A stretch of 64,000 nucleotides of DNA, taken from Tupaia tana. Taxonomy: Eukaryota; Chordata; Mammalia; Scandentia; Tupaiidae. The notes below the pieces were generated by a model. That model did no database searches. It saw only the letters and a list, made by a program, of their open reading frames with translations, and was not told the DNA's origin. The position numbers and the translations under genes are program-made. The DNA is taken from the NCBI GenBank assembly GCA_026018925.1, contig JAKSZU010000005.1, positions 87,065,386-87,129,385 on the forward strand. Direction: 5' to 3'. How positions within the stretch are numbered: position 1 is the stretch's first letter; each line of letters begins with the position of its first letter. Below are positions 11,514 to 24,145 of the stretch, piece by piece.

Positions 11514-11894
11514 TTCTTATAAAAGTGATGTTTCTTTTGCTTTCTTGATTAGACCATGATTGATATACAGTAGCTAGCAACTTGGTAGGTGGTAGGTACT
11601 CAGTAAATAGGTACTCATCTACCATCTTCTAGCTGGTGATGGAAATAGAAGAGGTAGAAAATAGAAGTTGGAATTCTGCTTTGCTTTTCCCTACCTCCAA
11701 AAATATTTGCTTACCAATGTTAGGATCATTGTCTTCAAAATAGAACCATAAATATTTTGTCCCATAAATAACCTGAATAGGATAAATCTCTATATCTCTA
11801 TCATATTATACATAACACTATATAAGTATGTATATATACATATTATGCACATGTGTGTATGTATGTGAGAGAGAAAAAATAAAGGAGCATTGTA

Positions 11895-12179
11895 TAAGAG
11901 TCTACATTTTATTTTTTAGAGTTTTTTGCTAAAGGCGCGTGCGCTCGCCAGACAGAGAGAAACATAGAGACAGAAAGCGAGAAATCACCCCCCAGGTGGG
12001 ATGGTCATGCTGCAATCCCTTCTCCTCCATTCTCCTCTCGGGATCTTGGGCACGCACGCACACGCGCCCGGCGTGAGTTTTAAGTCACTGGGTCAAGGAC
12101 GCGAACCGCAGTCGACTACATGGGAGTCCAGCGACATAGCCATTACGCTAACTGCTGGTTCCCAAGAGTCTACATTTTT
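11895..12179 (-). mobile_element. tRNA-derived SINE, young subfamily B, with target duplication
   Basis: The element is about 11911-12163. AAGAGTCTACATTTT flanks both sides (11895 and 12164). It has the subfamily B marks GGACGCGAACC, GAGTTTTAAG and CTGGTTCCC, and the 3' block is CTAAAGGCGCGTGCGC. Confidence 0.93.
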
Positions 12180-13145
12180 TTATTCTTATAGTGAGTTTGT
12201 CTAGAAATGATACTAAGAAGTCATGTATTTCACATGATAATCTTGAATTTCAAGGTCCCAACCTGGTGATGTAGCAATGTACATTTGTGATCATTAAAAG
12301 TTACTACTTCATTCACTCTATAAAGAGTTAAAGTTGAATCAATGCATAATTAAGGAATGTGATTTATAGTCATGTCTCTGAGTGGCACTTTTCCACCCAG
12401 AATTGATGGTCCATTGTGCCTTTCAAGAATGTGGTTACATCTGTGTAGAATCTTCCTTGTTTGGGGATATGAATGACCTGATGTTGTATTTTTATCATTG
12501 ACTATTCTAATTAGATTTTACTTCTTGCCTTAATTTATTTTCCCATGTACTGTTTCATGGTTATTTTTATTCTGATGATTTCACATTCCTAACTGAGCAG
12601 CCCAGGTATCTCCTGAGAATGATGTGAACTGCAGTTGTTTAACAAGGTTGAAATCTCATTCTGCAGCAAGAAGACAGATGCCGCTTATGTTACCCCAGTG
12701 AATCTGAAGTCTGTAATCTTTAAACATTTTAGATTTTTGAACCTGGAACCCCTGGGTAACAATTAGTTTCTAACAATGGACTTCAATCTTCTTATAACAA
12801 TCTCTGATCACTCATAATTTTATCTATTCAAATAGAACAATACATAAAAAATGAAACAACTTTATCTTTCAACACCTGTATCCTCTAAGTGAGCTAAATT
12901 TTTAATTTTCTATCATCCTGAGGCTTCATACAATAGAAATAAATGTTTGTTTAACTGGTTGCAGTGGGTCGTTTGGGAAAAAAGTGTCATGGATAAGATA
13001 AGAAAAAAAAAAGACCCATATAGCAATAGAGGAAGTAGAATGTTGAAAACCAAAGATTAATTACTATTATGTAAATATATACTCATCTCTGAAAAAAGGT
13101 CCACATGTACAAAAATGTGTAAATAAGTATATGAAAAATATGAAA
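12180..13145. other. Unique AT-rich sequence
   Basis: No recognised feature. The part at 12590-12720 has a more balanced composition than its surroundings, but no repeat or gene could be assigned. Confidence 0.4.
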
Positions 13146-13418
13146 CATGTAAGTTCACTTTTTAAGAAATTTTTGCTGTAGGGCATGTGAGTTTGTCAGA
13201 AAAACAGAAACGCAGAGACAGAAAGTGAAAAATCACCCCCCAGAGATGGCCACTCTGCAATCCCTTCTCCCTCTGTCTCCTCTTGGGATTTTGGGCACGT
13301 GCACATATGTGCTCAGAGTGAGTTTAAGCCACTGTGTCTGGTACTCGAACATGGGTTCACTAGGTGGGAATCCAGCAACATAACCATTATGCCTTCTGTT
13401 GGGCCCATGTAAGTTCAT
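13146..13418 (-). mobile_element. tRNA-derived SINE with target duplication
   Basis: CATGTAAGTTCA occurs at 13146-13157 and 13406-13417. The copy between is antisense and moderately diverged (CTCGAACATGGG in the B box, end TTCTGTTGGGCC). Confidence 0.88.
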
Positions 13419-13654
13419 TTTTATGTACTTCAGCATGACAATGGCATAAAGTACTGTGCTATTATGACATCAGGAGCTATCTTAACATTTTTGCCAGTAT
13501 ATCTCACCAACACATTGTTAGGTATATGAAACTAAGTGCATTTTCCTAAATTTCATGTCTACAATGCTTCCTATATATATACACACAAATGTTAATGACT
13601 CTTAAATAAATCTACAGGTTACCTTTTGACCATTTAGTGATCCCTTTGTTTGTC

Positions 13655-13655
13655 A

Positions 13656-13732
<77 letters not shown>
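13655..13732. repeat. (ATCT)n microsatellite
   Basis: This is a long ATCT tetranucleotide tract with one interruption (ATCATC) near 13686. It is likely to vary in length between individuals. Confidence 0.97.
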
Positions 13733-13939
13733 GTACCTAATTACTGCTAGACCTTGTAAGTAGGAACAAAAACACCCACCAAAACTCACTGCCCCTTGAA
13801 GTTCATTCAAATGAAGTGCTATACATACTGGCAAATAAGTAAATAAAATATACAGAGTATCAGACAGTAATGTATATCATGGTAAAGAGCAAGGCAAGTC
13901 AGGTCAATAAGGCAGGGGTGTGTGTATCACATATACTTT

Positions 13940-14125
13940 GCTTTTAATTTATAATTTTTATTTGTTATTATTTTTATTTGCATTTAATCACTGTACATCT
14001 ATACAGTGCACAACACTTTTCCTAACTGGAATACAGTGCATATTCATCAAGTCAAAGACATTACCATATATATAATATCAGCAGCAGGTAACTTTTAATT
14101 TTTGTGTATAGTAAATTTTTTTTTT
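13940..14125 (-). mobile_element. LINE-1 3'-UTR fragment
   Basis: TTTGCATTTAATCACTGTACATC and CAGTGCACAACAC resemble the antisense L1 3' ends at 57375 and 6600. No ORF2 is present. Confidence 0.55.
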
Positions 14126-14146
14126 TAATAAGCTTTTTATAAAGGA

Positions 14147-14406
14147 GGGACCAGCAGATGGCATAGTGGTTACATCACTAGACTTTCATGTAGTTCACTA
14201 CAGTTTGAGGCTCAGACCCAACAGTTTAAAACTCAGGCCAGGCACGTATACGTGCATGCCCAAGATCCTGACAGGAGAATTGAGGAGAAGTGGTTGCAAT
14301 GTGGCCATTTCCCCTGTCTCTCTGTCTCTCTCTGTCTCTCTGTCAAACACATGTACGCTATGGCAAAAATCTCCCTCTTATAAAAGTAAATAAAATAAAA
14401 TAAAAA
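14147..14406 (+). mobile_element. tRNA-derived SINE, intermediate age
   Basis: GGGACCAGCAGATGGCATAGTGG opens the head. The B box is mutated, and the body, CT tract and CTATGGCAAAAATCTC end are clear. The CCCCCTGGGGGG hairpin has been lost. Confidence 0.85.
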
Positions 14407-14955
14407 GAGTTAGGAAGATCTTAACGAGAAGAAGCTTTTTATTAAACACCTAAGAAGATGTGAGGGGGGAAGAATGATTCTTGTAAATAAAGGTGAAGAA
14501 AAGAAAGGCAAAGAGGCCTTCAGAAATCAGTGTGCCAGAAGGGCTTAAAGACCAGTGAGGTCTGTTTCTGAAGCTGAATAAGCAAGCAGAGTACAAAGTA
14601 AAAGATGTAATCAGAAAAGCAATTGGAACTTAGTTTCTATACTTTCCTGCATTACCATGACTATAGATTTCACTAAAATTAAATTTGGAAACCACTGCAA
14701 AGTTTGGAGCACAGATGATAAATCAAATTAAGGAGGAAAGCAAGAAACCTGAGTAAAAGGCTTGACAACAGTATAACAGGGTGGCCCTGGTAAGTGTCTG
14801 GATTCTAGTGTATCTTGAAGGTAGTTTCAATAGAATATGATGATAGATGACATATGATATATGAAGGGAGAGAATGATCCCACACATAATCATATTATAC
14901 CTGTCTGTTCATTGACTCCATACAATGACCCTATCATTGTTTAAAATGTTTTTTT
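14407..14955. other. Unique sequence
   Basis: Nothing recognised. Confidence 0.4.
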
Positions 14956-14959
14956 TCAA

Positions 14960-15095
14960 TATTACCTCATTTAATTTAATTAAAAATTAATAGAGCTCAT
15001 TACTTTTCTCATTTTACAAATGAGAACACTAAGATATCCAGAAGGAATTAATCTTTCCCAAGTCTGACACTTACATGTGACAAATCCTGCATTCC
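14960..15095 (-). mobile_element. MIR relic
   Basis: TTTTCTCATTTTACAAATGAGAACACTAAG followed by a diverged CCCAAGTCTGACACTT segment fits the antisense MIR core. Confidence 0.55.
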
Positions 15096-15284
15096 CATCT
15101 AGTCAACCTGGAGCTGCTGTCCAGTTTCCAATCTCTGAGCTCTGCTATCTCTTTGTGATGACTATCAAAATGTTTGTTTAGAAACATTAAAAGAAATACT
15201 TGCTATTGAATAATACATGAAAAACTAGACAAGACATTAGGGAAAAGATAAAAATTTAGTCTTAATTATGGTGTTGGAGATGTT

Positions 15285-17998
15285 AAGAAAGGAGTTGACG
15301 GTAATAGATAACCTCCCAACAAAGAAATGCCCTGGTCTAGATGGCTTCACTTCTAAATTCTATAAAACATTTAAAGAAGAATTAATCCCCATTCTACTCA
15401 AGTTATTTTCAAAAATTCAAAAAGAAGGAGCCCTCCCAAATTCATTTTTGAAGTCTCTATCATTCTCATCTCCAAAACAGACAAGGACATGACAAGGAAG
15501 GAAAATTACAGACCAATATTTCTGATGAATATAGAGGCTAAAATTCTCAGCAAGATGCTAGAAAATCATATCCAACAACATATTAAAGAGATTATACATC
15601 ACAACAAAATAAGCCTTACTCCAGGCTTGCAGGATGGTACAACATACACAAAACCATAAACAAAAAGAAAGTTAAAAACCATAGGATTATATAAATGTAT
15701 GCAAAACAAGTATTCGATGAAATAAAAACATACCTTCATGATTAAGACTCTCAGCAAAACTGGTATGGAAGGGTTATTTTTCAACACACTAAAAAAATAT
15801 TTATGGAAAACCCATAGCTAACATCAAACTTAAAAAGGGAAAAGCTGAGAGCTTTTTCAACTAAAAACTGGTACAAGGCAAGGCTGCCCACCTTCTCTAC
15901 TTGTTTTCAATATAATGTTGGGAGTCCTAGCCAATCAGAAAAGAGAATAAAATGAAAGACATTCAAATAGGGAAAAAAGAAGTAAAATTATCTCTGTTTG
16001 CAGAGGATATGATTGTATACATAGAAGATCCAAGGGTATCTACAAAAAACTCCTGGAAGTAATAAATGAGTACAGTAAAGTATCAGGAAACAAAATAATA
16101 TACAAAAATCTGTAGCATTTCTATATATGAACAAGCAGACTGAGTTAGAAACAAAGAAAGAAATCCCATTTACCAGCCACACAAAGCACAAGATACCTAG
16201 AAATAAATATAGCCAAAGGAGTCAAGACCTCTAAACAAAAAAAAAACTATGAAAAATTAAAAACGACAAATTGAAAATGATACAAAATAGTGGAAGGACA
16301 TCCCATGTTCCTGGATTGGAAGAATTAATATAATCAAAATGGCAATTCTACCCAAATTAATCTACATATTTAACACAATCCTAATCAAAATACCAGGAAC
16401 ATTCTTCACAGATCTAGAAAAGACAATGATATAATTTCTCTGGAATCATAAAAGACTCTGTATTGTCAAAGAAATTCTGTGTGAGAAGAGTGGAAGGGGG
16501 ACATCTCACTTCCAGACCCCTAAATTTATTACAAAGCTGGGATAAGAAAAACAGCATTGTATTGACACAAAAATGGACATGTGGACCAATGGAACAGAAT
16601 AGAGACCCTAGAAATAAATCCCAAATCATACAACCAACTGATTTTTGACAAAGGGTACCAGTCAATCTAGTGGGAAAAGGAAAATTTTTTGGCAAATGGT
16701 GTTGGAAAGACTGAATATCCACCTGCACTAAGATGAATCCGAACCTCTATCTCTCATCATTAACAAAAATCAACTCAAAGTAAATCAATGATCTAAACTC
16801 AAACTGTAAAACTGCTGGTGGAAAACACTGTGAAAATTCTGGGAAACATTGGGGTAGGCAAACACTTCTCAAATAAGACCCCCAAAGCACAGGTGATAAT
16901 CCTCAATACAGAAAAGTGGGATTAAGAAATTTCTGCACAGCAAAAACACAGTAATTAGTATGAGTTGGCAATCCTCAGGATGGGAGAATATTTGTGTACG
17001 TTATACTCCTTATAAGGGACTGATAACAAGAATATATAATAATTTCAAGTGGTTTACTCAGAAAAAAAAAAGATTAGCTCAATTAAAAGATGGGAAAATG
17101 AGCTGAATAAACTCTCTAAAGAAGACATACAAACAGCCAAAAAGCATTTGAAAGAATGCTCTGCATTCCTCATCATAAGGGAGGTGTGGATAAAAAACAC
17201 AATGAGATACCACATAACCCCTGTCAGAATGCCAAAGATCAAAAAGATAGAAAGTGGTAAGTGCTGGCAGGGATGTGGTGAAAGAGGAACTCTCCTACAT
17301 TGTTGATGAGAATGTAAATTGGTCCAGTCACTGTAGAGAACAATATGGAGGTTCTTCAAAGTTCTGCAAATAGAACTACCATGTGATCCAGCAATTCCAC
17401 TCCTGGGTATCTACCCAAGGGATAGGAGAATGCTGTTAGAAAAGTGCTTGCACATCTGTGTTTATTGCATTATTATTCACAATTGCTAAGACATGGAACC
17501 AACCCAAATATCCATGAATAGATGAATGGATTGAAAAAGTGTGACACATATACTCTATAGAATACTACTCAGCCATGAAAAACAATGGGATCCTGGCATT
17601 TCTTTCATATTGGATGAATATGAAAGATTTACTGCTGAGGAAAGTAGGCCAGGCTAAGAATGAGAGACATTGTATGTCTCTATTCAATACATACTGTCAG
17701 CACTCTGGAGTAGAAACTGAAAGGCTAGTAGTAGCATGGGAAATGCTTCAGGGATACTGAAGACACTGTGGAAAGAAGGTAAGAGAAGGGGGACAGTGTG
17801 AGGAAAGAAATTACAGAGAAAAATAGAGGCAAGGCATTTATAGGAAACAAATGGATTATTATCTGTTGAAGATAATGTGTATATAATACTCAACTGGACT
17901 GGTGTGAAATGTATTAGTGTTGGGTAAATTCACTTGATAAGCTAAGTGATTGAATGTATAAAATAAATTAAAATATAAAAAAGAAGAAAGGAGTTGAC
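15285..17998 (+). mobile_element. 5'-truncated LINE-1 (ORF2 C-terminal two thirds plus 3' UTR)
   Basis: AAGAAAGGAGTTGAC occurs perfectly at 15285-15299 and 17984-17998 and brackets the insertion (15300-17983). The body encodes, with frameshifts and stops, LINE-1 ORF2 starting in the reverse-transcriptase domain ([16 protein letters not shown] near 15312) and running to the C-terminal region (TTMRYH-like stretch near 17205, [11 protein letters not shown] near 17276). A roughly 230-bp 3' UTR and an A-rich tail follow. The intact protein would provide endonuclease and reverse transcriptase; this copy lacks ORF1, the endonuclease and the promoter, and is dead. The perfect duplication suggests a fairly recent insertion, although the frame is already broken. 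Confidence 0.93.
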
Positions 17999-17999
17999 T

Positions 18000-18660
18000 A
18001 CATAGATGCCCCAGTAAAAATGGGGATTGAAGTTGTAGAGGTAAAATTTGACATCATTAGTCTTTGGATGGTGTTTCAGCTCATAGGCAAAGGTTTTACA
18101 AGAAATAAGTGTAGGTAGACTCCTTGTTACTGCATCTGTTTTACATTCCACTGTTTTATTTTTTAAAACCAGATAAGGAAAAAAATAATAGCAATACAAC
18201 GAAGAAGAAACAGCATTTGAGGCATATTATTAAGTGTTATACTATAAATGCTTTCCTTTGAATATATTTTATACATCTATTTTTCATTATGCTTTTTTGT
18301 GGCTTCAGTGGTGAACAATTGTGTCCAGTAAGTGCCTTCTTATTCTCTTTAGTTTTCATGTATTAAAATAAAATCATTTTGAAAGTGGAATTAAGTTTTA
18401 ACCTAGAAATTTATGTGAATGACGAGAAAGAAAGTTCCTAACAACGATAAAGTAATTTGAAAGCAAATAGTTCACCTCACACAATGAACTGGTTGTAGAA
18501 TTCAATATAAGGTTAATTCTTATGCAACCTCCGTTAGGCGTGTATGTCATAGAAATATGAGAAAATCTGATTGTGGCACTGCTTCATTTGCTTTACAGTT
18601 TTATTGCCTAAAGAAGGTGATAAACAATGAAGTAAATCTGTAATGAAATTCAGTTTTATT
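18000..18660. other. Unique AT-rich sequence
   Basis: Nothing recognised between the L1 and the MIR relic. Confidence 0.4.
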
Positions 18661-18664
18661 TAAC

Positions 18665-18845
18665 CAAAATATTATAGTACATACTATGTGCCAGACATTG
18701 CTTAAGCATAATACAAATATGAACTCATTTTATCCTTCTGATAATTCTATATGGTAGGAATTCTATTACTACCAATGTAATACAGAGATATTAAGCGTAT
18801 TTAAAGACATACATTGACTAAATGCTGGTGCCACAATTCACACCC
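18665..18845 (-). mobile_element. MIR relic
   Basis: TACTATGTGCCAGACATTGC, TGAACTCATTTTATCCTTCTG and ATTCTATATGGTAGGAATTC reproduce the antisense MIR order. Confidence 0.75.
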
Positions 18846-19046
18846 AATAATGGGAGCAAGTAGATTAGTTTCTGATGTATGCTTTTCTTTTATATGGAAA
18901 CATTACTGTAACCCGTCACTCACATTTTAAAATATTTATATGATGACCACTTGTATTTACATGCCAATGATTCAGCAGCAGAGATTTGCTTGTAACTTGA
19001 ATACATTTGTTTTTTAATCTGATTAGTGTAATTTATTTATTTACTA

Positions 19047-19171
19047 ATTAAGGTTTTAGTTATAGGGAGTATGCACTTGGTGTGATTTTCATGCCAATAT
19101 TTCCAGGACTTGAACTGTTTTTGGCCACGTGGGAGTCTAGTGCCTTAACCACCATACCACCTCTTGGCCCT
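19047..19171 (-). mobile_element. SINE with internal deletion
   Basis: The 3' block (GTTATAGGGAGTATGCACTTGG) is joined almost directly to the tRNA-like head (CCAGGACTTGAACTG...CCACCTCTTGGCCC). The CT tract, the inverted repeat and the body are absent. Confidence 0.7.
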
Positions 19172-19377
19172 GCTTGAGCACATTTTTGATGACGTGTTTA
19201 TTTTATTGAAGTTCAAGATAGTGATTGACATTTCTCAACTTTCCTACAAAGAGGCTTTGCTTAATGTAATACTCTTTATAAATTCTCATATCTACTTCTC
19301 TATGTTCTGTCTCCTGTCCACCTACTAGAGAAGGTGTAGTTAACTACATTTTCTCACTTCGTAAGGACTATGGACAG

Positions 19378-19557
19378 GCCCAAACATGGTAGTGCATGCA
19401 GTTGTTGGTTGAGGTGACATGAGAAGCTGGGATTTAATTTCCTGACAACCTACCTGTCTGGTGTGGTGGCGAGGATATTTAGTCCCAGATACTCAGGAAC
19501 TTATGGTAAGTCTGTATGGTACAGTGAGACCTTGTCTATAAAAATAAAAAGAACTAT
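19378..19557 (+). mobile_element. 7SL-derived SINE relic, possibly dimeric
   Basis: The second half reads GTCTGGTGTGGTGGCGAGG...TTAGTCCCAGATACTCAGGA...GTGAGACCTTGTCTATAAAA, which follows Alu/B1-type 7SL order. The first half (CCCAAACATGGTAGTGCATGC...GAAGCTGGGATTTA) may be a diverged second monomer. 7SL SINEs are known from Euarchontoglires, so this is a lineage clue. Confidence 0.65.
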
Positions 19558-19804
19558 TACTTTAAGCTGAGAGGAAATTTATGTTTTTAATCTAGGTTCT
19601 TATTTTTTTTCCCTTGGGAAGAAACTGGAAAGTATAATACAAATTTGTTCAAGCAATACTTAAGTTACATGAAGACTTAATCTAGAACAGAGTCGGTGAA
19701 TTTATTCTGTACAAGCCGACAACAAATATTTTTAGCTTGGCAAGCCAAATACTGTCTGTCCTATATTCTCCATTGTTAATTTTAAAGCCTTTTAAATTGT
19801 AAAA

Positions 19805-21045
19805 GCCATCCTTTGCTTTCAAAACTGACAAGATCGGGAGGGATAAGGACCAGTGACGACCCTTGCCCAGACTTCACTCTCCTGACTCCCAGATCTATCC
19901 AGGAGCCAGGACAAAAATGTGTAATCCATCAGATAATCAGAAAGCAACACAGAGGCACAAGAACTATGAGAAACCAAGAAAATGTCTCTCCCCTAAGGGA
20001 AAAGAATATCTCCTCATCCTCCACAGACAATACAAGGGGATGCATGGAAATATAAGATAAAGAATTTAAGACGTTCATTATGGCAAAGCTCACAGAGATG
20101 GAAGAAAAAAGAGAAATGAACTCCAGAAAATGCAGGAGAAAAGAGACAATGAATTCCAGGAGGTGACAAAGTACTTATATGATGGGAAAGAATCAAATGA
20201 AATTGTTAGAGATGAAGTCTGTAATACTGGAAATCAAAACCTCCCTTGAAAGTATTAAAAACAAATTAGATCATGCAGAAGATCAAATGTCAGATAGATA
20301 GAACCTCTGATCTAGAAAAATTCAGCAAACGGACTAAGAAAATAATCCCCCAGAATGAGCATAACATACGAGTAATACTAGATACCATTCGACGTCCAAA
20401 CATCCAGATCATTGATATCCCAGAAGGTGAAGAAACTAAGGGCCTTGATAATCTATTCCATAAAGTCCTGGAATAAAATTTTCAAACTTAGACAGACACT
20501 CAAATATCCAGACCGAAGTAATACGAAGGACCCGAATAGAATCAACTCAAGAAGATCCTCTTCAAGGCACATCATGGCCCGATTAACCAAAATCACAGAG
20601 ACAAGATACTAATTTTGGCAACAGAGAAACATCAAATTATTTTCAAAGGACATCCATCAGGCTAACATTGGACTTATCACTGGAAACAATGCATAGAAGG
20701 AAAGAATGGGAAATTATATTCAAAGTGTTCAGTGAAAACAGTTTCGACCAAGAATACTATACCCAGCAAGATTTTCTTTCCTATGGAAAAAAAAGAGAAA
20801 AACATTCTGAGATAAGTAACACCTGAAATAATTAACAAACACCAGACCAGCTCTCTAAGAAGTGCTGAAGGGAGTGTTATACCAGGAAAACTAAAGTTGA
20901 ACACACAGAAATAAGAGTACAAGTGAAACAAAGCAAAAACAAGAAAATGGCCATCCTAATGGTAGGGACAAGTGCAGAGTTGAATGTTAACTTCCAGAGT
21001 GTAAATGGAAAGATCAGACCACTGTAACACTGCAAATCAATAGAA
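19805..21045 (+). mobile_element. L1/HAL1-type ORF1 relic
   Basis: Fragmented reading frames spell a LINE-1 ORF1-like protein: a coiled-coil-rich stretch (about 20080-20300), the RRM-like start RRPNIQIIDIPEGEE (about 20390-20435) and the C-terminal part (about 20560-20760). Intact ORF1p is an RNA-binding trimeric chaperone. The sequence continues past ORF1 without clear ORF2, as in HAL1 (half-LINE) elements. Stops and frameshifts make it inactive. Whether it is HAL1 or a truncated L1 needs consensus alignment. Confidence 0.72.
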
Positions 21046-21413
21046 GAGAAATTAGTTATGTGAGTCTGAACTATTGAAATAGAATGTTTTCACTTTAGAC
21101 TAAAACACTACTGATTTACTTCTATGCATTGATTTCCAGATTTTTGTCTTTTCTTGAACTGTTGATAGATTCATCTACCTACTATTTGAACTGAATCCTA
21201 ACCTTTTTCCTGGCTTTAAGTCTTAAGCAAATTTCTCATTTTTTTTCTAAATTTTGATGTATTAAAATTAAAATTGCTTTTCTTCAAGTTAAAAAATACA
21301 TTAAAAATACCCATTTAATGATTGCAGTAAGCTATATAGCCCCAGCTAGGTGCTACTTTAGAGTATGTTCACTTTACTTACTGAGATTCACACCTAAAGT
21401 CAGACATGTGTTT

Positions 21414-21500
21414 CTATATATATATATGTGTATGTGTGTGTATGTGTGCGCATATATATATATATATATATATACATATATATATAAATATATATATAAT
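21414..21500. repeat. (TA)n / (TG)n compound microsatellite
   Basis: TA runs are mixed with TATGTGTG and TGTGCG segments. An artefactual open frame of Y/I/C residues crosses it. Confidence 0.95.
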
Positions 21501-21539
21501 CAGCTGTGCTTACTACTGAAAGTATTTAGATTAATTAAG

Positions 21540-21800
21540 ATCTTAAAAAAGTCATGGAAAACAACACTAGATACCAGAGACAGTGTGGTAGGAGGGTAAG
21601 TAGAGAATCAAGAAGGGAAAAAAAAGCAAAATATATAAGAAACAAGAAATGGAAAATTATTGTTGATGATAACATGTATGATAATATCCTTTATTTGAGC
21701 CAATATACAGTGTATTCTGGATGGAAACTCTTACTTTCTATGCTGTATTGATGTACAGTGAATGAATATAAATTAATAAATTTAAATAAATTTAAAAAAG
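21540..21800 (+). mobile_element. Probable LINE 3'-end fragment
   Basis: A purine-rich segment with AGACAGTGTGGTAGGAGGGTAAG and a stretch ending in AATAAATTTAAATAAATTTAAAAAA resembles an L1 3' UTR with an A-rich tail, although similarity to the other L1 tails here is weak. Confidence 0.35.
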
Positions 21801-22770
21801 AACTTAAAAAACCTGACAAGATCAGGATATAGGAAATACTTATCGACAGTAAGTTTGCATGTTTTTGATACAGATGTATACTTTTTCGCAATAGCTAATT
21901 TCAAATGTACATTGTGGTTATAAATCCATAGATTTATCTTTTGTTTGTTTCTTATTTTAACTTTGGACAAATACTTCGCAAGCAACATGCTACTCACTGG
22001 GCCCCATCCTTAATACTGAGCACACGGGAGTGCACCAGGCAGGTCAAAGCTTTATACATAGCAAGTTTTCTCTATTGTAGGATACAAAATAAAAACATGT
22101 AAAATAACGGAAAATTAAAATATTAATAAGTTTAGTGGGAATGGATAAACAAAGTACTAGGATAGGTTGAACATTAAAGCCAAGATTTACTTTATTTTGG
22201 GTGGTTAAGGGAAGTCCCTCTGAGAAGGTGTCATTCAAACAGCAATATAAATGAACATATCAGAAGAATAAGAAATGCCAGTGCAGGGCCATTGGCAATA
22301 GATGAGTGGTCTAATACCAGAGACTAGTGTTTAGGTGTGCCTGAAAGTTCAGCCCTCTTTCTTGAGGGCTTAAGTTGCCTGTCAATGTAGAATTTTTACC
22401 TGTTACCTGTCAGTATGGAACTTTTACACTCATAGTCTATGGGTTAAAGAATTCAGTCAAAAATAATATAGATCAGAGTTTAAAACATTCAAGAAACAGA
22501 GAATAAACAAATCATTATTTCTGACATAGTTAATTGAGAAGGGTTATAATAAACGAAGTTGGATAGGAAAGAATAACTCTATTATGGGATCTGCAAATTA
22601 TTTTAATTGCATAAGAAATTTATTCTAGGTGTTATGCAAGAATAATAGTATCATATTCATGCTCTAAAACTTTTATCCTGGAGAGTATATTATAAGAATC
22701 AAGAGTGAAATTTGAAAACATAGATATAATTCCTAAAATAAAAAAATCAGGCAAACTAAAAATGCTATAT

Positions 22771-22820
<50 letters not shown>

Positions 22821-23650
22821 TAGTGACTATCTATCTGTACAGTAACCATTTATTTTATTTTCCGGAATTTCAGGTTTCTCTTTCAAAAATTAATTTAAAA
22901 AGAAGAGCACTTTTGTACAGTAAACATGAGAAATAAAAGAACAATAGTTTTCTAATTTTAAACATTTTTTGTTTTCCAAAATATTAGAAATCAGCAGATT
23001 CCAGACTCAGTTGTATTGACTACCCTGGGTAATTAATTAATGTGACTTCATAAATAACTATTTAATGATGTTATTTCTTAAAATCAAAAGTCTGGCAATA
23101 GTTAAAAGAGCTTTTGATGTGCACCAATGACTCCTCCTTTGAATCTATTGATTTCCAGTATAATCATTAGCCTAATTGGTGCATTTTATTCAACCTCAAA
23201 ATGTGGTTCATTTGTTATTGTTTCCAAAATTATGACTGCATATTAAGTGGAAATAAAGAGGAAACAAATTAGGAAAGAAAAAAATAATAAGGAAAATAAG
23301 GTAATAACTAGAAACAATATTAATCACTTTCTGGCAAAGATAACTATTTAAATTGCTGTTTATATGGGACATATTTGCTTGATGCAATAATAGCTAAGTT
23401 TTTATATGTTGTCAGATGCATTTAGTTGTATAACAAAATTTGCTTAAATCCTGTTGATCTCCTAGTATTATATTAGTAAACACCTAGGTAGGTTAACCAC
23501 TTTTGTTTCCTCCCCAAAACATTACTACACATTTTTCTCAAAGTAGCTATTTGTAGAGTGCTCTGTTCTAAATGAAACCAGACCTTTAAATACGTTGGTT
23601 TAAAATTTCTAAAATTTTGTGTTACTCAAACTCCATTATAGAGATTATTC
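21801..23650. other. Unique AT-rich sequence with one TA repeat
   Basis: No gene or repeat family was recognised apart from a (TA)n tract at about 22772-22812. At 22330-22430 an imperfect local repeat (CTGTCAATGTAGAATTTTTAC / CTGTCAGTATGGAACTTTTAC) was noted. Confidence 0.4.
22772..22812. repeat. (TA)n microsatellite
   Basis: This is a long uninterrupted TA run followed by ACACACACA. Confidence 0.97.
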
Positions 23651-23659
23651 TACCTCAAC

Positions 23660-23960
23660 TGAGTTAATTCTCCACCTCTCAAACACTCTAGCTTTACAAA
23701 ACACTGTCTTCTTTTCATTCCTGAAGTCTCAGGTCAAAATTATCTCCACTAAGAGCTTCTTGATCACCCTAATTAACTCCTCATTTACTGGCTACTGCAG
23801 CATCTAGTTTTCTTTCTTCTCAAGTCTATTTCAACCCATGATAGCCTTTCATGTGAGTGTTTATTGGTATTGGCTGCTTTGCCTCACTATATGTACATTT
23901 TTCTAAGGATTCATAAATAATTGAGTTCGCCACTGATTGCCTCTTACCCATATTCACCAG
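23660..23960 (+). mobile_element. LINE-2 3'-end relic
   Basis: CCTGAAGTCTCAGGTCAAAATTATCTCC, AGAGCTTCTTGATCACCCTAA and the later TTCATAAATAATTGAG segment follow the order of the L2 3' end. It is heavily diverged. Confidence 0.5.
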
Positions 23961-23989
23961 CATTATGTGTAATTGGAACAGAAAAAATA

Positions 23990-24145
23990 CTGAACACTCA
24001 AGTTAAAGATAATTTGTAGTTTTATCAACTGTACTAGGGAGAAATGTTTACCTGTTGACATATCCATTTTGTAAGCCAAATAATGTGATTGAATGTATAA
24101 AAGAAAATGAAATAAAAAAAGTAAAAAATAAATAAATAAAATTAT
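23990..24145 (+). mobile_element. LINE-1 3'-UTR tail
   Basis: CAACTGTACTAGGGAGAAATG, TTGTAAGCCAAATAATGTGATTGAATGTATAAA and an A-rich tail match the terminal 130 bp of the L1 at 15300-17983 and the fragment at 62250-62465. Confidence 0.8.

Noticed and set aside
20273-20612. Possible small genes with charged residues
   Set aside because: They are broken pieces of L1/HAL1 ORF1.
23045-23280. Conserved non-coding enhancer candidate (AT-rich, TAATTG motifs)
   Set aside because: Single-sequence motif content in AT-rich DNA is not evidence; cross-species conservation would be required.
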